Shown here in pieces: positions 51,113 to 60,181 of a DNA stretch of 64,000 bases (the stretch's first letter is position 1; every line of letters starts with the position of its first letter). This DNA comes from CAZADA01 sp964568975 (lineage in GTDB: Bacteria; Pseudomonadota; Alphaproteobacteria; Caulobacterales; Maricaulaceae), in NCBI GenBank assembly GCA_964568975.1, contig CAZMSO010000011.1, positions 17,085 to 81,084 on the forward strand, given 5' to 3'. The position numbers were made by a program, and so were the translations under genes. Below the pieces are notes generated by a model. It was not told where the DNA came from and searched no databases. It worked only from the letters and a program-made list of their open reading frames with translations.

Positions 51113-52993
51113 ATGAGCACCGCCACCCCTGCGTCTTCGCCGAAGGCCGCCGCCGCGCCGCGCGCCGGCGCGCGCCCGAACGCGCCTCTCGTTCCCCCAG
51201 AGCGCATCCGCAATTTCGCGATCATCGCCCACATTGATCACGGCAAATCAACGCTCGCCGACCGGCTGATCCAGATCACGGGCGGCTTGAGCGAACGCGA
51301 AATGAAAGCTCAAGTCCTCGACAATATGGAGATCGAGCGCGAACGCGGTATCACGATCAAGGCGCAGACGGTGCGGCTCGAGTACACGGCTCAAGACGGC
51401 GAAGTCTATTATCTCAATTTGATGGATACGCCGGGCCATGTGGACTTCGCCTATGAAGTCTCGCGGTCACTGGCGGCGTGCGAAGGCTCCATCCTTGTGG
51501 TCGACGCCAGCCAAGGCGTGGAGGCCCAAACACTCGCGAATGTCTATCAAGCGATCGACAACGACCATGAGATTGTGCCCGTCCTGAACAAGATCGACTT
51601 GCCGGCCGCGGAACCAGACCGGGTCAAAGCCCAAATCGAAGAGGTGGTTGGCATCGACGCCTCTGATGCGGTGGAGGTGTCGGCGAAGACGGGCCTGAAT
51701 GTCGAGGCCGTGCTTGAGGCCATCGTGACACGCTTGCCGGCCCCGGCCGCCGGGGATCCGGACGCGCCGCTGAAGGCCATGCTGGTGGACGCGTGGTATG
51801 ATCAATTTCTCGGCGTCGTGGTGTTGTTCCGCGTGATGGAAGGCGTGCTCAAAAAGGGCATGCGCGTGAAGATGATGTCGACGGGCGCGGTTTATCCCGT
51901 CGATCGGGTCGCGGCGCTCACGCCGAAGCTTGTCGATGTCGGCGCGATGGGTCCGGGCGAAGTGGGGGTGCTCACCGCCTCGATCAAAGAGGTCGCGGAC
52001 GCGGCGGTGGGCGACACCATCACTGAGGACAAGCGGCCGACGGCGGCGGCGCTGAGCGGCTTCCGGCCGGCGCAGCCGGTGGTGTTTTGCGGGCTCTTCC
52101 CGGTGGACGCCAACGACTTTGAAGACCTGCGCGCCGCGATGGGGCGTTTACGCCTGAATGACGCCAGTTTTTCTTTTGAAATGGAAACTTCTGCGGCGCT
52201 CGGCTTCGGGTTTCGCTGTGGGTTCTTAGGTCTGTTGCATTTGGAGATTATCCAGGAGCGGTTAGAGCGGGAGTTTAATCTCGACCTTATCGCCACCGCA
52301 CCCTCAGTGGTTTATCAGATGACCCTCACTGACGGGACGGCGATGGAACTCCACAACCCCGCTGACATGCCTGACGTGGTCAAGATCGAGGAGATTGCCG
52401 AACCCTGGATCAAAGCGACGATTTTGACGCCGGATGAGTATTTGGGCGCGATCCTGCAGCTGTGTCAGGAGCGCCGCGGGGTGCAGAAAGAGCTCTCTTA
52501 CGTCGGCGCGCGGGCGATGGTGGTCTATGACTTGCCGCTCAATGAAGTGGTCTTCGATTTTTACGACCGCTTGAAGTCGGCGACGAAAGGCTATGCGAGC
52601 TTCGATTATCAAATCGAGAATTATCGGGTGGGCGACTTGGTGCGTATGTCGATCCTCGTCAATGAAGAGCCGGTGGACGCGCTTTCTATGCTCGTCCATC
52701 GCAGCCAAGCCGAACGGCGCGGCCGGGCGATGTGTGAAAAGCTGAAAGAGCTGATCCCGCGGCACATGTTCAAGATCCCGATCCAAGCCGCGATTGGCGG
52801 GCGCGTCATTGCGCGCGAGACCATTTCCGCGATGCGCAAGGATGTGACGGCGAAGTGTTATGGCGGCGATGTGACGCGCAAACGCAAACTCTTGGAGAAA
52901 CAGAAGGCGGGTAAGAAAAAGATGCGCCAATTCGGACGCGTCGAAATCCCCCAAGAAGCGTTTATCGCCGCCCTCAAAATGGACGACGGATAG
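51113..52993 (+). CDS. lepA: Elongation factor 4 (LepA)
   Basis: EF4 is a ribosome-bound GTPase involved in translation under stress and 30S biogenesis. The 626-residue protein has the G1 motif AHIDHGKST, the ERERGITIK switch, DTPGHVDF, NKIDLP and the C-terminal LepA domain with RKRKLLEKQKAGKKKM. The N-terminal ~25 residues are an Ala-rich extension before the standard start IRNFAIIAHIDHGK. It is typically preceded by lepB in enterobacteria; here lepB is 20 kb away. Confidence 0.97.
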   Translation: MSTATPASSPKAAAAPRAGARPNAPLVPPERIRNFAIIAHIDHGKSTLADRLIQITGGLSEREMKAQVLDNMEIERERGITIKAQTVRLEYTAQDGEVYYLNLMDTPGHVDFAYEVSRSLAACEGSILVVDASQGVEAQTLANVYQAIDNDHEIVPVLNKIDLPAAEPDRVKAQIEEVVGIDASDAVEVSAKTGLNVEAVLEAIVTRLPAPAAGDPDAPLKAMLVDAWYDQFLGVVVLFRVMEGVLKKGMRVKMMSTGAVYPVDRVAALTPKLVDVGAMGPGEVGVLTASIKEVADAAVGDTITEDKRPTAAALSGFRPAQPVVFCGLFPVDANDFEDLRAAMGRLRLNDASFSFEMETSAALGFGFRCGFLGLLHLEIIQERLEREFNLDLIATAPSVVYQMTLTDGTAMELHNPADMPDVVKIEEIAEPWIKATILTPDEYLGAILQLCQERRGVQKELSYVGARAMVVYDLPLNEVVFDFYDRLKSATKGYASFDYQIENYRVGDLVRMSILVNEEPVDALSMLVHRSQAERRGRAMCEKLKELIPRHMFKIPIQAAIGGRVIARETISAMRKDVTAKCYGGDVTRKRKLLEKQKAGKKKMRQFGRVEIPQEAFIAALKMDDG

Positions 52994-53088
52994 CGCCGTC
53001 TCGGCGTGCTTGCGGGCGGGCGGCTGCGCGCGACCGCGCCGGGGCGCGCGACACGTGCGCCTATGCGGACCACGCCTGAGAGGGCTGG

Positions 53089-54111
53089 TCACTGCGGCGT
53101 CGGCGGCTCGGGCGTGTAATTCGCGCGGATGGCGGCGAGGCGCTCCAGCTTCTCAATGTAAATGTCGAGCCGGTGGTGTTCTTGCGACACGGGCGATGGC
53201 CCGCCATTCAGCAGCCACCCGACAAAGCTGAACGCGCTGTTGGCGAAACCGATCAGGCCGTTGCGGTGGCTGCGCTTGATCCAGGGCGGCTCGCCGAGCT
53301 GGATTGTCACGGGCGAGCCTGTGTGGCGGTAGCGCGACAGGCCCTCCGGCGGCAGCGCAGGCACTGCGTCATGGCCGTGGATGATGCGGTAGTGGGGGGT
53401 CTTCAGCTCGCGATCCACCCAGGAGTCGCCCACGCGCGGCGCGCCGAACGTATAACACGCCGCGAGATTGTGCGGCTCAAGGGCGATTGTGGCGATGACG
53501 GCCATGGCCCCGCCGAGGGAGTGCCCGGCCAAATAGAGCGGTTTTGTCAGCGCACGGCCGTGGGTGTCGCCGCCATTGTCGCGAAGACGAGGCAGCAATT
53601 GGTCAAGAAGCTCCGGACCAATGCGGTCGAACGCCTCCTTGAACCCGCGATGGACGCGCACGACGGCCGGCTCGCGTCCGCCCGGCCGCGTCACCTCCAT
53701 GGGAACCAGACGGGCGCGCAAATTGTTTTTCCAGTCCCGCCAGCTGTCGCTGCCGCGAAACACTAAGAACGCCATGTCCTCATTTTCCGCCGCGAACCCC
53801 TGGGCGCCGAGCTTTTTGACGCGCGCGCCGCTGGTGCGTTCCGCCGTGCGCTCGGAGGCGGCGGTCGCGATTAACCGGCATCCGAGCTCACTCAGCTGGC
53901 GTTCAAGAAGGGCCTCGTCCCACGCGCCGGGGGTGGCGGCGTCGCCGGCGGATCCTCGCTGTGCGAGCGGGGGTTCGCTCGACCCGCTCGGTCGGTTGTA
54001 GGCGATCTTGCTCAGCAGAGCCATCAGCAGCGCGGTTCGATCAGAATACGCTTGCCGATGGCTCGGCAGGACCTCGGTGAGGGTGTGATACGGACGGTAT
54101 GCTCCCGGCAT
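53089..54111 (-). CDS. Class 3 lipase-like protein, copy 1
   Basis: The 340-residue alpha/beta hydrolase has the lipase nucleophile motif GHSLGGA, an upstream oxyanion strand MAFLVFRGSD, VHRGFKEAFD and CYTFGAPRVGDSWVD, with a likely catalytic Asp and His in the C-terminal half. No signal peptide is visible, so it is intracellular. It is similar in order and motifs to the next gene: both have an AYSDR(T/A)ALL(M/A) start, a FRG strand, GHSLGGA and YRH segments. This shows an ancient tandem duplication. It is a minus-strand gene pair divergent from two TPR proteins. Confidence 0.88.
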   Translation of the reverse strand: MPGAYRPYHTLTEVLPSHRQAYSDRTALLMALLSKIAYNRPSGSSEPPLAQRGSAGDAATPGAWDEALLERQLSELGCRLIATAASERTAERTSGARVKKLGAQGFAAENEDMAFLVFRGSDSWRDWKNNLRARLVPMEVTRPGGREPAVVRVHRGFKEAFDRIGPELLDQLLPRLRDNGGDTHGRALTKPLYLAGHSLGGAMAVIATIALEPHNLAACYTFGAPRVGDSWVDRELKTPHYRIIHGHDAVPALPPEGLSRYRHTGSPVTIQLGEPPWIKRSHRNGLIGFANSAFSFVGWLLNGGPSPVSQEHHRLDIYIEKLERLAAIRANYTPEPPTPQ

Positions 54112-54231
54112 GGCGTCGCCCCTGGGCCTGGCTCCTCGCGCTGGCGCTGTGTATCAGAGCGCGGGGCGTGAGGGTATCGCGTCGCCGACCACGCCCAGGG
54201 GCGTGGGGGGCGACGACCATGACGCGGATCC

Positions 54232-55182
54232 TCAGCTTGGCGTCGTCGTGAGCGTGCGCCGCCGTTCAACCAGGATGTCCAAGCGCTTGACGTATTTCTC
54301 AATCGCATGGTCGCCAAACGCCGGAGAGATGTTGCGCCGCCAAGAGCGCGGCAGGGGCGTCAACAGCACTGACAAAAGCAGGCCCGTGGCGGCGATCACC
54401 CATTGTTGAATAAGCCCGCGCGCGCGGCGGCGCAAAATCGGCTTGTCGAAGTCGCGTCCGTCGATGTGGCGGGTGTCGCCGATGTGGCGGTACATCAGCA
54501 AATAAAACGGCACGAACGGCACAATGTCCCAGCCATTGGTGACGCGGTAGTGGGGCGGCTTGACGTATTGGTCGAGGCTGCGCGCCCCCGCGCGCGGCGA
54601 CCCGAATGTGTAGCACGCCGCGATCCGATCGCTGGTGAAGGCGGCCGTGGCGAGCTGGGCCAGCGCGCCACCAAGAGAATGGCCTGTAATAAATATTGGC
54701 TTTTTTACAGGTTCTGGCAAGTTTTTCAGCACATCAATGTCAGGTTCGATTTGCGCGCGACGTTGATCAAACGCCTTATAGAAGCCACTGTGAACCTTCA
54801 CATAATTTTCTTCACCGTCATAATAGCCAACGAATATGTTTTTTTTATTTATATTGAAGTTTGTGGACCAGTCCGTGCCGTCTGTGGTGCCGCGAAACAC
54901 CAGCACAGCCATCTTTTCGTTTTCCGCGAGATAAGCCTCTGTGCCGCGATTGCGCATCAACGCCGCGAAGCGTTTGCGCGGCAAAGGTTTGGCGTAGGCG
55001 TTGGTGAGCGTGAACCCCAGGGCGTCGAGCGCCGCGCGCAGGTCCCGTTCGCCGTCGTCGGTCTCGAAAGGGAGATAAGACAGCATGCACAAGCGCGCGA
55101 GCAACGCTGCGGCCCGGTCGGAATAGGCCGCCCGCAAGCTTGGCAAATCTTTGTACTGCATCGGCTCTGACGTCTCGCTCAT
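54232..55182 (-). CDS. Class 3 lipase-like protein, copy 2
   Basis: A 316-residue paralogue of the downstream lipase with MAVLVFRGTTD, KVHSGFYKAF, the GHSLGGA nucleophile site, CYTFGSPRAG and PPHYRVTNGWDIVPF. After the hydrolase domain a hydrophobic segment (WVIAATGLLLSVLLTPL) could insert in a membrane. ATG 55182 has AGGGGATG upstream. The region encoding NFNINKKNIFVGYYDGEENY is much more AT-rich than its surroundings and contains an A8 run on the sense strand. Substrate unknown. Confidence 0.88.
   Translation of the reverse strand: MSETSEPMQYKDLPSLRAAYSDRAAALLARLCMLSYLPFETDDGERDLRAALDALGFTLTNAYAKPLPRKRFAALMRNRGTEAYLAENEKMAVLVFRGTTDGTDWSTNFNINKKNIFVGYYDGEENYVKVHSGFYKAFDQRRAQIEPDIDVLKNLPEPVKKPIFITGHSLGGALAQLATAAFTSDRIAACYTFGSPRAGARSLDQYVKPPHYRVTNGWDIVPFVPFYLLMYRHIGDTRHIDGRDFDKPILRRRARGLIQQWVIAATGLLLSVLLTPLPRSWRRNISPAFGDHAIEKYVKRLDILVERRRTLTTTPS
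54676..54872. other. AT-rich patch with an A8 homopolymer inside lipase copy 2
   Basis: Bases here are markedly AT-rich (TTTTTT, ATAATTTTC, eight T in a row at about 54839-54846) within an otherwise GC-rich gene. It encodes the cap/active-site approach segment, and the frame is intact. Confidence 0.75.
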
Positions 55183-55487
55183 GTCATCCCCTTTGTGATC
55201 GGTGTCCGACCGTGCTGTGTGGCCATCCCCACACCCACGCCGCCCCACACCCACGCCGCGGCGTGGCGGCGGGCGTCCTCGCGGCGCGATGGTATACGCT
55301 TTCCCGCGCGCGAGGATGGTGTTGCGCAGATCAGCCCGGCGGCCAACCAGCGGTCGCGGCGCGGCGCGGCGGCGGCGATCGGGGTCGCGGACGCGTTGCG
55401 CGGCGTGGACAACTGCGCGCATTCTGGTCGCTCGCGGAGGATGGCGCGCGGCTGGCGGACGGGCGCGACGGGCGACGGAGGGTGCGG
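55183..55487. promoter_or_regulatory. Divergent region between lipase copy 2 and the first TPR gene
   Basis: About 300 bases separate the divergent starts. The frame of the TPR gene stays open through much of it but encodes Arg/Gly/Cys-rich sequence unlike the rest of the protein, so I treat it as non-coding. No clear promoter or repeat could be picked out. Confidence 0.4.
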
Positions 55488-57065
55488 TTGGACATCAGGG
55501 CGGGCGGCGAGGTTTTGGCTTGGGGAGCGGGGGCGGTTGCGCTTGGCGTCGCCGCTCTCGCCAGCGTGTGGGCCCGGCGCGGCGCGGCGCGTGCGCCGCG
55601 GCGTTCCGGTGGAGCGGGCGTTTACGTCCTCGTGACGCGGCTTGCGGGCGATCGCGGCGACCGGCTCGGCGCGCGTCTGCGCGCAACGCTTGCTGAAACG
55701 CTCGGCCCGGCGGCGGTGGGCGCGTGGCGTCATCGCCCGCCTGACGCCATGGCCGCAGGCGATCGTGACGAGCGCACCCGGGTTGAGGCGGGCTTGTTGG
55801 CCGCGGCGCGGCGCGCGGGCGCGGACGCTGTGGTGTGGGGCGGCGTTGATGCGGCGGATGGCGGGGGCCTGGTGCGCGTCGCCGCCACAGACCCCCGCCG
55901 CGCGGCCGCCGTGATCGGGGTCGCGGCCCGTGTCGCGGCCCAGGGCTTTGCGCCGGGTGTTGGCGAGGGGTTTGCCGCGCTTGTGGCTGAGGTCGCCGGC
56001 GATGATGGCGCGACGGCTGAGCGATGGCGCGCCGCCCTGGCTGATCACGCGGCGCGCCCGGACGCGGCGTTGTCCGGCGCGGATCGCTGCCGTTTGCGCG
56101 AAATGCACGCCCGCCTCACCCTCGACGCGTTCGCCGCCGGCGGCGACGCCGCGCGGGTGGAGGAGGCGGTCGCGGTTGCGCGCCTGGCGGTCTGTGATGG
56201 CCGCGCGGCGACAGCGCCGGCGGAGGCGGCCGCGGCCCAAGCGCTGTTGGCCCGCGCGTTGGCGGTCTGGGCGGGCGCGCAGGCGCAGGACGCCGCCGCG
56301 CTTGAGGCGGTGTGGCGTGAGGTCGCCCAGGCCTATCGCGCGGCGTTGGCCGGGCCGGGCGCGTGGACGCGCGGTGAGTTCGCGGCGCTGCGCCTCGCAT
56401 TCGCCAAGGCGGTTGCGGAATGGGCGCAACGGACACAGGGCGCGGCTCTGGTGGAGGAGGCGCTCGTCGCCGCGGAGGCTGCTGTCGCGGATGTCCCCGC
56501 GGAACAGGGTGAGGCCGCGATTCTCACGCGCGCGCGCATTCGCGCGGTGGCGGGCGAGCGCTTAGGCGGCGCGGCGCGGCTGGAGGCGGCGGTTGCGGGC
56601 TATGCTGACGCCTTAAAGACCCTCGACCCCGAGGCTGATCCGACCGTCAGCGTCGATGCGTGGGCGGCCGCGCAGGTCGGCCTCGGTCGGGCGCTGACGG
56701 CGCTCGGCGCGCGCCGCCAGGGGGTGGAGACGTTGACAGCGGCGGTCGCGGCGTTTGACGCCGTGTTGGCGCGCAGCGAGGGCGTCGGCGCTGCGCGCGC
56801 GCCGTCAGCGGTGGATTGGGCGGCGGTGCATGCTGCGCGGGGCGAGGCGCTGGCCGCACTCGGCGAGCGGGCGGGCGACAGCGCGGCCTCCTTGACCGCG
56901 GCGGCGACGGCGCTGCGCGCGGCCATCACCCAGTCCGAAGCACGCGGCGGCGCGCGCTTGGCCGCTGACGCGCGGCGGACGTTAGCGCGGGTCGAACGCT
57001 TGTTGGCGGAGCGGCGCGCAGCGTCGGCGTCGGCGTCTTCGGCCGCGTCGTCTGCGGCCTCGTAG
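55488..57065 (+). CDS. Membrane-anchored TPR-like protein with an ADxxVWG domain, copy 1
   Basis: The preferred start is TTG 55488 with GGAGGG five bases upstream (GTG 55482 is the alternative). The 525-residue protein has an N-terminal membrane helix (about 8-25). An alpha/beta domain of about 150 residues follows, with VYVLVTRLAG... ending in ADAVVWGGVDAAD...VRV. The rest is an Ala-rich helical region with TPR-like periodicity. The ADxxVWG strand and the TPR spacing recur in the next gene, so the two are paralogues. This architecture resembles proteins with a FlgO/TolB-N-like domain before TPRs. Function unknown. Confidence 0.62.
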   Translation: MDIRAGGEVLAWGAGAVALGVAALASVWARRGAARAPRRSGGAGVYVLVTRLAGDRGDRLGARLRATLAETLGPAAVGAWRHRPPDAMAAGDRDERTRVEAGLLAAARRAGADAVVWGGVDAADGGGLVRVAATDPRRAAAVIGVAARVAAQGFAPGVGEGFAALVAEVAGDDGATAERWRAALADHAARPDAALSGADRCRLREMHARLTLDAFAAGGDAARVEEAVAVARLAVCDGRAATAPAEAAAAQALLARALAVWAGAQAQDAAALEAVWREVAQAYRAALAGPGAWTRGEFAALRLAFAKAVAEWAQRTQGAALVEEALVAAEAAVADVPAEQGEAAILTRARIRAVAGERLGGAARLEAAVAGYADALKTLDPEADPTVSVDAWAAAQVGLGRALTALGARRQGVETLTAAVAAFDAVLARSEGVGAARAPSAVDWAAVHAARGEALAALGERAGDSAASLTAAATALRAAITQSEARGGARLAADARRTLARVERLLAERRAASASASSAASSAAS

Positions 57066-57259
57066 GCCGCGCCTGGGCGTCCTATCACGCCGTGAACGGG
57101 CTCGCTGCGACGCGACGGCGCGCGCGACGCCCGCGGCGCGGCCCTAATCCTGACATTGGTCTGGAGTTTGCACAGCTTTGGCGTCACGGCTCCGCTCAGG
57201 AGCGAAAAATCGACGGCGGCGCGTCGCGCGCGCCGCTGGTCTCATGATAGAGCACTGGG

Positions 57260-59371
57260 ATGATGGTCGCAGGCGGCGTTTCCTTCGTGGACGGATTAGG
57301 CGCAGGGTTCGCCAGCGCGCCTGTGCGTGAATGGGTCGTCGCCCACCCCGAAGCCGCGCTGGTGGCGCTTGGCTTTTCGGTCGTGTTTCTGATTGACGCA
57401 ATCGCGGATGCGCCGGGTGCGGTGGTGAAAATGCTGCGGTGGCGCAGTGGGTCGCGCGTGTTGGCGCAAGCCAACGCCGTCGCGCGGGAGCTGCGGGTGG
57501 TCAGCGGCGCGCGCTTTGCGGTGCTTACGGGCCCTTTCACTCATGATGATGCGGGCATGCTCGACCGATTGGTGGAGCGCGCCCTCGACAATCACGCCGC
57601 GGGCTTTTTGTTTGACCGCCAAGCGCGGCGTGCGCGGTTGCCTTTGCCGCTTGATGGGCCGAACGCGGCGGAGGCGGCGCGGGAGTGGTCGCGCCAGGCG
57701 GACGCGGACCTGATTGTGTGGGGACAAGGCGGGCGGGCGAGCACGCTGTGGCGGATTTACTTCCTGACTGCGCGGGCGCGCGCTCAAAACGGTCCGGTGC
57801 AGGAGATCCGGCTCATCCCGCCTCAAGATGCGGCGGAAGCCGATCGCTTGGCGCGGGGGGTGGCTTATATTTTCGCGCGCTTAGCGTTGCCGAGCGCGGA
57901 GGAGGCCGATCGCTACCGCCCGGAAAAGCTGCGCTCTGTTCTGGCGGCCCTTGACCAGGTGATTTCCGACCCGCCGAAGGGCTTGGGCGAGGAGTTTGAG
58001 CGGTTGTTGCGCGTGGACGCCGCGCGCATCGCGCTCTCCATTGGCGAGCGCACGAATGATTTGGGCGCGTTGCGGCGGGCGTCGCGCTTGCGCGTGCGCA
58101 TCCTTGCGGAAATTGATCGCGTGACAAAGCCTCGCGATTGGGCTGAAGCGCGCGCGGATCTCGGCCGCGTCCACTTGGCCATCGGCCAGCGTGAGCGCGA
58201 CGCGCGCCGCCTCAGCGCCGCGATCGAGGCGTTCGCGGACGCCGGCGAGCTCTATCAGGGCATGGAGATGCGCGCCGAGTACGCCCGCAACATCCTCAAC
58301 ATCGCCCGATCTCACCATGCGCGGGCCGAGATTGTGGGCGACGCCGGCGACATTAAGGCGGCGATCGCCGCGTACCGTCGTGCTTTGGAGTTCGCCGATG
58401 ATGACGGCTCGCGGTTTGCGGATGAGGCGCGGCGAGGCCTCGCCGCGGCGCTGCACGTTCTGGGCGACGCCGGCGGAGAGTTAGACGCGTTCGACGAGGC
58501 CGTGAGTCTCTATCACCTTGTCGCGAATGATCGGGTCAAAGCCGTGGAGCCCACAGTGTGGGCGCAATCGAAACATGATCTCGGTATGGCGCTCATGGCG
58601 CTCAGCGCCCAGCGCCGCGATCCCCAAGCCGGCTATGAGGCCGTCGCCGCATTTCGGGAGGCGTTGCGCGAACGCACCCGCGACGTCGATCCCCAGGGAT
58701 GGTCGCAGACGATGTGTCAGCTGGGCCTGGCGCTTTTCGCGGCCGGCAAGCGCGAGCCCGCCGCCGGCGCGCTCGAGGCGGCGGTGCGCGCATTCCGCGA
58801 AATCCTTGACGCAATCGCGCCTGAAGCAGACCCGGTCTTTTGGGCGCGCATGCAGCACAATTTGGGCGCGGCGCTGCAAGCCATCGGCGAGCGGGACCGC
58901 GACCGCGTCGCTTATCGCAACGCAGTTGAGGCGTTTAACCAGGCGCTGACGGTGCTCACCGCCATCGCGCAGCCCCATGAATGGGCCGCCGTGCAGAACA
59001 ATCTTGGCAACGCGCTCCACGCCCTCGGCCATGAGGCGCGCGATCCGGAAACGCTGGAGACAGCGCTCAAGGCCCATCGCGACGCCTTGTCGGTGCGGAC
59101 CCGCGATCGCGCCCGCGAAGACTGGGCTGCGACCCGCAACAATATGGGCCTGGTGTTGATGACGCTTGCAGAAACCACGGGCGATCGCCGGCGCTTGCAG
59201 GAGGCGATGGAATCCTATCGCGACGCCCTCGGCGTCTTCCGCCTCGCGGGATTGGCTGATTACGCCGCGATGGCGGAGCGCAATCTCGAGCACGCCAAAG
59301 ACCTCGCCGGCAGCGTCGCGCCGCCGCCGCGTCCGGCGTCGCTGCATGACGCCCAACCCGCGGCGCAGTGA
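57260..59371 (+). CDS. Membrane-anchored TPR protein with an ADxxVWG domain, copy 2
   Basis: The 703-residue protein has a membrane helix at about 34-54. An alpha/beta domain with RFAVLTGPFTHDDAG... and ADLIVWGQGGRASTLWRIYF (about 90-180) follows. Then at least six TPR units of the type W-x-Q-x2-LG-x-ALxALGxR spaced by about 40-55 residues. TPR repeats of this Trp-containing type form protein-binding solenoids in signalling and envelope proteins. Two adjacent ATGs open the frame. It is 194 bases after copy 1 and is probably co-transcribed. Role unknown. Confidence 0.75.
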   Translation: MMVAGGVSFVDGLGAGFASAPVREWVVAHPEAALVALGFSVVFLIDAIADAPGAVVKMLRWRSGSRVLAQANAVARELRVVSGARFAVLTGPFTHDDAGMLDRLVERALDNHAAGFLFDRQARRARLPLPLDGPNAAEAAREWSRQADADLIVWGQGGRASTLWRIYFLTARARAQNGPVQEIRLIPPQDAAEADRLARGVAYIFARLALPSAEEADRYRPEKLRSVLAALDQVISDPPKGLGEEFERLLRVDAARIALSIGERTNDLGALRRASRLRVRILAEIDRVTKPRDWAEARADLGRVHLAIGQRERDARRLSAAIEAFADAGELYQGMEMRAEYARNILNIARSHHARAEIVGDAGDIKAAIAAYRRALEFADDDGSRFADEARRGLAAALHVLGDAGGELDAFDEAVSLYHLVANDRVKAVEPTVWAQSKHDLGMALMALSAQRRDPQAGYEAVAAFREALRERTRDVDPQGWSQTMCQLGLALFAAGKREPAAGALEAAVRAFREILDAIAPEADPVFWARMQHNLGAALQAIGERDRDRVAYRNAVEAFNQALTVLTAIAQPHEWAAVQNNLGNALHALGHEARDPETLETALKAHRDALSVRTRDRAREDWAATRNNMGLVLMTLAETTGDRRRLQEAMESYRDALGVFRLAGLADYAAMAERNLEHAKDLAGSVAPPPRPASLHDAQPAAQ

Positions 59372-59407
59372 TCATCACAGCCGCGGGCTGAGCGGCGTGT
59401 CAGCGCG

Positions 59408-60064
59408 TCAGTCCGCCGACGCCGCGACTCCGGCGGGGCAGCTCACGCCCGTCCCGCCAAGACCGCAATAGCCGCTGGGGTTCTTCGCCAAGTACTGCTG
59501 GTGATACTCCTCCGCGAAATAGAACGGGCCGGCCGGCGCGATCTCCGTCGTGACGTCGCCATAACCGCGCTCTTTCAGAGCGGCCGCATAACGGTCGCGC
59601 GATGCGCGCGCCGTCGCAGCCTGGGCGTCTGTGTGGGTGTAGATCGCTGAGCGGTACTGGGTCCCGCGGTCATTGCCCTGGCGCATGCCTTGGGTGGGGT
59701 CATGGGCCTCCCAAAACACGCGCAACAGGTCTTCGTAAGAGATCTGAGCGGGATCGAAGACCACGCGCACCACTTCTGCGTGGCCGGTGCGGCCTGAACA
59801 CACCTCCTCATAGGAGGCGTTGGGCGTTGCGCCGCCTTGATAGCCTACGGCGGTGACGATCACGCCCGGGGTTTGCCAAAACACCCGCTCAGCTCCCCAA
59901 AAGCAGCCCAGGCCGAAGTCTGCGATCGCGGACCCGTCCGGATAGGGACCCATCAAGGGTTGGTCGTTGACGAAGTGGCGTTGGGCGGTTGGGATCGAGG
60001 TTGCGCGTCCGGGCAGGGCTTCCTCCGGCGTCGGCAGGCGGGATTTGAACGGGTTCGCGAACAT
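59408..60064 (-). CDS. msrA: Peptide methionine sulfoxide reductase A
   Basis: MsrA reduces methionine-S-sulfoxide in proteins. The 218-residue enzyme has the catalytic Cys54 in GCFWGAE, YQGGATPNASYEEVCSGRTGHAEVV, HDPTQGMRQGNDRGTQYRS and resolving cysteines near the C-terminus (CGLGGTGVSC). ATG 60064 has GGAGG upstream; an in-frame ATG 18 bases earlier is less likely. It is likely cytoplasmic, divergent from the subtilase gene and adjacent in 3' direction to the TPR gene. Confidence 0.95.
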   Translation of the reverse strand: MFANPFKSRLPTPEEALPGRATSIPTAQRHFVNDQPLMGPYPDGSAIADFGLGCFWGAERVFWQTPGVIVTAVGYQGGATPNASYEEVCSGRTGHAEVVRVVFDPAQISYEDLLRVFWEAHDPTQGMRQGNDRGTQYRSAIYTHTDAQAATARASRDRYAAALKERGYGDVTTEIAPAGPFYFAEEYHQQYLAKNPSGYCGLGGTGVSCPAGVAASAD

Positions 60065-60181
60065 GGGGCCTCCATCAGTCATGAATGGTGTAGATAGGCG
60101 CTCTGGACGGTTTTGCGCGCGATCGCGCGCGCGTGTCGCGCGACCGCGAACGGCCGTGATCGGACGGGAGCCTTGGGCCTG

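Noticed and set aside
55140..55487. Extended N-terminus of the first TPR protein
   Set aside because: The open frame upstream encodes Arg/Gly/Cys-rich sequence with no match to the paralogue; the start with GGAGGG near 55488 fits the membrane-helix layout better.
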